NCBI GenBank assembly: GCA_018401385.1
Contig: JAGYKZ010000011.1
Coordinates: 1-40,938 of the forward strand
Direction of reading: 5' to 3'
Origin: Roseicyclus sp.
GTDB taxonomy: Bacteria; Pseudomonadota; Alphaproteobacteria; Rhodobacterales; Rhodobacteraceae
DNA length: 40,938 nucleotides
Shown here: piece after piece, positions 36,170 through 40,938 of the stretch
How positions within the stretch are numbered: the first letter of the stretch is position 1
Layout of the letters: each line of letters starts with the position of its first letter
Position numbers and translations under genes: made by a program
Notes under the pieces: model-generated
What the model was told of the DNA's origin: nothing
Seen by the model: the letters and a program-made list of their open reading frames with translations, nothing else
Databases searched by the model: none

Positions 36170-36170
36170 G

Positions 36171-37310
36171 TTATTTCTCGGGCAAAGGTGGAATGGGATC
36201 GGGGGCGATTTCTTCAAAATCGAAATTATCCAGTTTCACCGCCCGTTTCCCCGCCCGTTCTGCCGCAATCGTGATATCGTCAATATCCCTGCGCGCTTGC
36301 CCGAAATGGGTGTTGAGCTTGTTGACGCGCTCAAACACCAGTTCGACATCGCGATGCAACAGCCCCAATTGTTTGCGAATGGCGCCCGCTTGTTCGCGCA
36401 TCCGCGCATCTTTGAGAACCGCGCGCATGGTATTGAGCGTGGCCATGCAGGTGGTGGGGGACACAATCCAGACCCGTGCGGCGAAACCTTCGCGGACAAT
36501 CTCGGGGAAATTGGCGTGCAGCTCGGCATAAACTGCCTCAGACGGCAGGAACATCAGCGCCCCATCCGCCGTTTCGCCCTCTAGAATATAGCGTTCGGAT
36601 ATCGCCTTGATATGACCGCGCACCGATGTGCGAAACGCGCGGGCCGCCTCGTTGTTTTCTTGTGGGGTTTTCGCAGCGCGCAATGCTTCATAGGCCTCAA
36701 GCGGGAATTTGCTGTCAATCACAATTGGCCCTGGGGGTTTGGGCAGATGGATCAGGCAATCTGCGCGCTTGCCATTTGAGAGGGTGGCCTGAAACGCGTA
36801 GCTGTCACTGGGCAAAGCTTTCGAGACGATATCATTGAGCTGAATCTCGCCAAACGCGCCGCGTGTTTGTTTGTTTGACAGGATATCCTGCAACCCCAAA
36901 ACATCACCAGATAGCTTTTCAATTTTGGCCTGTGCGCGGTCGATTTGCTCAAGCTTTTGCTGCAATTCGCCAAGGCTGCGTGCCGTGCGCGTTGACGTGC
37001 CGTGCAGCGTTTCGCTCATACCTTTTTGCACTTCCTCAAGGCGGCGTTCCATCACCTCAAGCATGCGTGCTTGGGTCTTGGATTGCAGCTCAACCACCTG
37101 CGCCAGCCCGCCGGACAATTGCTGCTGCCCGTCCGACATGGCTTGCACGCGCCCCTCTAGCCCACCCAGATTGCGCGCCAAAGGTTCAATCATCGCCGCA
37201 GATCGATTGGCGGCCTTCACCCCCGCCAAGATCAGCCAGAACAAAGCGATGAGGATCACCGCGCCCATCAATGCGCCAAGGATCAGGGGATCGGAGAGAT
37301 CAAATTGCAT
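36171..37310 (-). CDS. rmuC: DNA recombination protein RmuC
   Basis: RmuC is a membrane-tethered protein that limits inverted-repeat recombination and has a predicted nuclease-like fold. The 379-residue product has an N-terminal membrane segment (residues ~9–30, ILGALMGAVILIALFWLILAG), a long coiled-coil region (about 55–145, Gln/Glu-rich), and the RmuC domain: NKQTRGAFGEIQLNDIV, KRADCLIHLPKPPGPIVIDSKFPLEAYEAL, ADGALMFLPSEAVYAELHANFPEIV and RVWIVSPTTCMATLNTMRAVLKD. It lies directly downstream of mutL with a 3-bp gap, so two genome-maintenance genes probably share a transcript. Confidence 0.94.
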   Translation of the reverse strand: MQFDLSDPLILGALMGAVILIALFWLILAGVKAANRSAAMIEPLARNLGGLEGRVQAMSDGQQQLSGGLAQVVELQSKTQARMLEVMERRLEEVQKGMSETLHGTSTRTARSLGELQQKLEQIDRAQAKIEKLSGDVLGLQDILSNKQTRGAFGEIQLNDIVSKALPSDSYAFQATLSNGKRADCLIHLPKPPGPIVIDSKFPLEAYEALRAAKTPQENNEAARAFRTSVRGHIKAISERYILEGETADGALMFLPSEAVYAELHANFPEIVREGFAARVWIVSPTTCMATLNTMRAVLKDARMREQAGAIRKQLGLLHRDVELVFERVNKLNTHFGQARRDIDDITIAAERAGKRAVKLDNFDFEEIAPDPIPPLPEK

Positions 37311-37313
37311 TAC

Positions 37314-39162
37314 TCACCTGCGACCAAAGAGTTTTTCAATATCGCTCAAGGCAAGCTCCACGTAAGTGGGGCGGCCATGGTTGCATTGGCCAGAATGTGG
37401 GGTGGCCTCCATCTCGCGCAACAGCGCGTTCATTTCTTCAATCCGCATCGCGCGGCCAGAGCGGATCGAGCCATGACAGGCCACGCGCGAGAGGATCGCC
37501 TCAATCCGCGCCTGCACCATCTGGCTGTCGCCCATATCTGAAATCTCATCCAGAACATCGCGCAACAGTGCCTCGCTGTTGACTGCGCCGAGAATGGCAG
37601 GGGTTTCGCGCACGGCGATTGCGCCCTCACCGAAGGGTTCGATGATCAATCCAAATTGTGAAAGGCTGTCTGCATGATCGAGCAGCATCTCTGCATCGGA
37701 CCCAAGTGTGACGATTTCAGGGATCAACAAAGCCTGTCGTGCCACCCCGTTGTTGGCCATCTGTTTTTTGAGCCTCTCATAGACCAAGCGCTCATGGGCG
37801 GCGTGTTGATCCACGATGACCAGCCCTGTGGCGGTTTGGGCGATGATGTAATTCTCATGCAATTGTGCCGTGGCCGCGCCCAATGGATGGGCAAGTTCCT
37901 CATGGGCCGGCGCAGTTATGGATTCTGCCGCGCGGTGGGATGGGGCATCAAATTGCGGGGCTGTTTCAGACAAACCAAATTGCGCAGGTGCCTGAAGCTC
38001 ATAGGTGCTGCGATAGGTTTGGGGGCGTATCCGTGGCGCATCATAGCTGCCTTGATAAGCGCGCGGGCTAGGTATCTCTGGCCGGATTGCGCCCAAGGTT
38101 TCGTTGGCAACTGTGCTTGAGGCGCGATGACCCGCTTGGGCCAAAGCATGGCGCAGGCTTGAGACAATCAGGCCACGCACGACACCCGCCTCCCGAAACC
38201 GCACTTCGGCCTTTGCAGGATGCACATTCACATCCACACGTTCGGGCGGGCATTCGATGAACAAAGCCGCGGCCGGGTGGCGATCACGGCTGAGGAAATC
38301 AGCATAAGCCCCGCGCAGCGCACCGATCAAAAGCTTGTCGCGCACGGGGCGGCCGTTCACGAACAGATATTGCGCCACAGCCGAGCCGCGGGAATATGTG
38401 GGCAGGGCGGTCAGACCGATCAGACGGATATCATCGCGCGTGGCATCAATCTGAAGGGCGTTTTCTACAAAATCGCGCCCCATCACGTGGCCCAATCGGT
38501 TTGTGAGCGCGTCAAATAAATCGCCTGATTCAGGTTCAACTGCAAAAAGGCTGCGGCGCCCTTCGCTGCAATCCAGAAGCTGAAAGCCGATGCTTGGTTC
38601 GGCCATGGCAAGGCGCTTGACGACATCGCTGATTGCTTGGGCCTCGGCGCGTTCGGTTTTGAGAAATTTTAGTCGGGCAGGGGTCGCGTAAAATAGGTCG
38701 CGCAATTCCACCACTGTGCCCAGTGACATAGAGGCAGGCTTTATCCGCTCTTGCCGCCCTCCTGAGACGGAGATTTCATAGCCATCTTCCTCTGCTGCAC
38801 GGCTCCTAATGGTCAGCCGTCCCACCGCACCCAAACTGGGCAACGCCTCGCCACGAAAGCCGAAGCTTTGAATGTTCAGCAGGTCGGATCCATCAATTTT
38901 CGATGTGGCGTGGCGGGACAGTGCCAAGGGCAAATCCCCAGGCCCCATGCCACAGCCATCATCGCTGACGCGGATCAACGTCTTGCCGCCATCGGCGATT
39001 TCTACTGTGATGCGCCGTGCACCTGCGTCAATTGCGTTTTCGACCAGCTCCTTTACGGCGGAGGCGGAGCTGCGCTCCACCACTTCGCCCCGCCGCAATC
39101 CGATTGATCGCAGCCTCGTCAAGCTGACGGATCACCGGTCGAGCGGGCAGATTTTGGTCCAT
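37314..39162 (-). CDS. mutL: DNA mismatch repair protein MutL, with an N-terminal frameshift
   Basis: MutL is the ATPase that links MutS to strand removal; alphaproteobacterial members usually carry an endonuclease-type C-terminal domain. From about 39088 down, the gene is intact for about 590 residues: GEVVERSSASAVKELVENAIDAGA, DDGCGMGPGDLPLALSRHATSKI, FGFRGEALPSLGAV, RLKFLKTERAE, VNVHPAKAEVRF, then a C-terminal region with DQHAAHERLVYERLK and ACHGSIRSGRAMRIEEMNALLREME. The natural start (ATG at 39162, MDQNLPARPVIRQLDEAAINRIAAG) is in another frame: a G run at 39088–39091 has four bases where three are expected, splitting the conserved RIAAGEVVE ATP-binding motif. As written, translation from the TTG at 39122 would lack catalytic N-terminal residues. 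Either a sequencing error or a real mutator-type lesion. Confidence 0.9.
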
Positions 39163-39231
39163 GTTGTGGTCAGGTTTTCCCATGCCACTATCTGTAGCAT
39201 GGAGGTGCACGATTCGGAAATGCAACGAAAC

Positions 39232-40551
39232 CTAATGGGCGGGAGATAATTCTTTGGGCTGACCCACGATGACCGTGAGCATTTGATCTGGCGTGATCAA
39301 ACGCTGCGCGATTGCGGCCACATCCTCCAAGGTGACACTTTCCACGTAGGAATTGCGATTGGCAATATAATCAATCGGCATCCCGCTTTGCTGCATCCCT
39401 GCCATGATCGCCGCAATCGCGCCATTCCCGTCAAAGCGCAGCGGATAGGCCCCCGTCATATACCGCTTGGCGCGGGTCAATTCTTCCTCGGTCACACCGT
39501 TTTCTGCGATGTCGCGCAAGATCGCATCGACCAGTTGCACCGCTTCGGCCACGCGTTCATTGGAAGATGCAAATTGCCCCAGCCACATCGGCTGCCAATC
39601 AGCCGTGGATAAGCTTGTGCCCACACCATAGGTCAAGCCACGTTGGACGCGCAGCTCATCCATAAGCCGCGCCCGAAACCCGCCCCCTATAATTTCATTG
39701 AGGACAAAGGCGGGAAAGAAATCTGGATCATCCATGGCGATGCCTTCCAGACCAAACAGGACCACCGATTGCGGGGTTGGATAATCAATCACCACCTGAC
39801 CCGCGCTGGCATCAAACCCCGCCATATCGGGCAGGGCGGGGCCCGTTTCGGGAAGACCCTCCAACAGCTGATCAATCAACAGGCCCAGTTCATCGGCGGT
39901 GATATCGCCCGATGCACCAATGGAGACGCGCGAAGTCGCAAAGGCGTTGCGATAGGCGGTGATGATATCCTCCCGCGTCAGTCCCGCGATGGTGTCCAGT
40001 GTGCCCTCTTCGGGGCTTGCATAGGGGTGATCGCCAAAGGCCAGAGCGTTGAAGGTCTGCGCCGCGATTGTGTCGGGGTCTTGCGCCTGACTTGCCAAGA
40101 TTGACTGCACTTGTGCCCTAATCCGTTCAATCGCGTCTGTGTCAAACCGTGGATTGGTCAGAACCTCATGCAACAGCGCCGCCGCGTCATCGCGGTTTTC
40201 GGTAAGCATCCGCGCGCTGATTGCAATCGTATCGCGATAGGATGAAAAGGAAAATTCTGCGGCCAAGGCTTGCACGGCTTGGGCGAAACCTTGCGCATCA
40301 AGCTCACCCGCGCCCTCCTCCAGCAATCCTGTCATCATATAGGTCGCGCCACGTTTGCCTGGCTCATCCAAATTCGTGCCGCCCTCAAAACGAATATCAA
40401 GCGCCACAAAGGGGATGGAATGATCCTCGACCAACCACGCGTGATGTCCATTTGGACTGGTCACGGGGTGGATTTGCATCTCTGCGCGCAGCGGTGTGAC
40501 GAAGGTCAAAACGGCGCAAAGAGCAGCGAAGATATGTTTGGCGAAAGGCAT
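39232..40551 (-). CDS. M16-family peptidase homologue lacking the zinc motif
   Basis: A 439-residue M16 (insulinase/processing-peptidase) protein. It begins with a signal peptide (MPFAKHIFAALCAVLTFVTPLRA), so it acts in the periplasm. The M16 fold is recognisable (IPFVALDIRFEGGTN, GDITADELGLLIDQLLEGLP, YPTPQSVVLFGLEGI, RAKRYMTGAYPLRFD), but the HXXEH zinc-binding motif expected in the TYMMTGLLEEGAGELD region is absent. Such inactive M16 subunits pair with an active one. Its partner is the M16 gene just upstream (stop 2 bp before this ATG). The ATG at 40551 is chosen; a TTG at 40557 is also possible. Confidence 0.9.
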   Translation of the reverse strand: MPFAKHIFAALCAVLTFVTPLRAEMQIHPVTSPNGHHAWLVEDHSIPFVALDIRFEGGTNLDEPGKRGATYMMTGLLEEGAGELDAQGFAQAVQALAAEFSFSSYRDTIAISARMLTENRDDAAALLHEVLTNPRFDTDAIERIRAQVQSILASQAQDPDTIAAQTFNALAFGDHPYASPEEGTLDTIAGLTREDIITAYRNAFATSRVSIGASGDITADELGLLIDQLLEGLPETGPALPDMAGFDASAGQVVIDYPTPQSVVLFGLEGIAMDDPDFFPAFVLNEIIGGGFRARLMDELRVQRGLTYGVGTSLSTADWQPMWLGQFASSNERVAEAVQLVDAILRDIAENGVTEEELTRAKRYMTGAYPLRFDGNGAIAAIMAGMQQSGMPIDYIANRNSYVESVTLEDVAAIAQRLITPDQMLTVIVGQPKELSPAH

Positions 40552-40553
40552 GA

Positions 40554-40938
40554 TCAATTCTCCGCTGCCTGCGATTGGGTCAGATAGCCCGTCACGCGCG
40601 GCGCATCAGAAAACAGCGCTCGCGCTGCGGCCATGACATCTTCGATCGTTATGGCCTTAATCACTTCGGGCCAATTTTGCACATCCTCAACTTCAAGCCC
40701 CGAGGTCAGGGCCATCCCGTAAAGCCGTGCGCGCCCCGAAGCGTTGTCGCGCGCGTAAATCTCGGATGCTTCATATAAGAATTTAATCCGAGCGAATTGG
40801 TCTGGATCAATGCCGTTCTCCAAGAAGTCCGCAATCACGCGGTCAATATCGGCTTCCGCCTCTTCGAGCGTGACCCCTGCGCTTGGCATATTGATGAGGG
40901 TGAATTGTGTGTCATCAAGGCTGATACCTGAGTAATAG
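40554..40938 (-). CDS. M16-family peptidase, C-terminal part (cut by window end)
   Basis: The last ~127 residues of an M16 peptidase, open to the window edge; the frame begins YYSGISLDDTQFTLINMPSAGVTLEEAEADIDRVIADF. The TLEEAEADIDRVI and ARDNASGRARLYGMAL stretches are typical of the C-terminal M16 domain. The part that should carry the HXXEH zinc site lies beyond the window, so activity cannot be judged. Given the zinc-less partner immediately downstream, this is expected to be the active subunit of a two-gene periplasmic protease. Confidence 0.85.
   Translation of the reverse strand, partial: YYSGISLDDTQFTLINMPSAGVTLEEAEADIDRVIADFLENGIDPDQFARIKFLYEASEIYARDNASGRARLYGMALTSGLEVEDVQNWPEVIKAITIEDVMAAARALFSDAPRVTGYLTQSQAAEN

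Overview
The window looks like chromosomal DNA of an alphaproteobacterium of the Rhodobacterales (Roseobacter/Rhodobacter group). The evidence is gene content and order: cysQ–DUF4170–waaA–lpxK, mutY next to a DUF721 (dciA-like) gene and a DsbA-like gene, the GANTC methylase ccrM beside rnhB, a cenR-type response regulator beside exonuclease III, and a dapC-like aminotransferase–ftsK–lolA run. The DNA is moderately GC-rich and compact. There are many 4-bp start/stop overlaps and several convergent genes whose 3' ends overlap.

Layout. 1–2.9 kb: end of cysQ, a DUF4170 gene, then waaA and lpxK (lipid A/Kdo synthesis). 2.9–5.2 kb (minus): a class III CoA-transferase, a DsbA-like oxidoreductase and a DUF721 gene. 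5.3–7.6 kb: mutY and an alkB-type hydroxylase. 7.6–10.8 kb (minus): ccrM, rnhB and a bciB-like ferredoxin-dependent 8-vinyl reductase (a bacteriochlorophyll gene), then tRNA-Arg(CCU). 11–13.5 kb: a LacI-type regulator converging on L-serine dehydratase. 13.6–16.3 kb: two 5'-truncated genes, a glycosyltransferase and an RTX protein, placed head to head. 16.3–18.3 kb: tRNA-Lys(UUU), a tyrosine recombinase and a porin. 18.4–24.3 kb: yggS, an L,D-transpeptidase, ribA, cenR, xth, a thioredoxin/TPR co-chaperone gene, a LON-domain gene and a Trm112-like gene. 24.3–31.8 kb: a ubiH-type hydroxylase, an amidase, an aminotransferase, ftsK and lolA. 31.8–40.9 kb: a lytic transglycosylase lipoprotein, hspQ, gamma-glutamyltransferase, an RsbW/RsbV pair, a free-methionine-sulfoxide reductase, rmuC, mutL and two M16 peptidase genes.

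The most striking large-scale feature is that reading-frame damage falls in short patches: porin 5' end, yggS 3' end, xth 3' end through the co-chaperone gene, mid ubiH, mid ftsK and the mutL 5' end. The flanking genes are pristine. FtsK is normally essential, the patches hold several indels each, and many indels sit in short homopolymers. Local consensus error therefore explains this better than gene decay, although a broken mutL would itself raise homopolymer indel rates. The head-to-head junction near 15.05 kb is either a real rearrangement or an assembly join.

I saw no CRISPR array, rRNA, insertion sequence or complete prophage, and no convincing undescribed multigene system. The best leads are the orphan bciB, the GANTC/palindrome cluster at ccrM, the 15.05-kb junction, and two strong symmetric elements at 34.60–34.69 kb.
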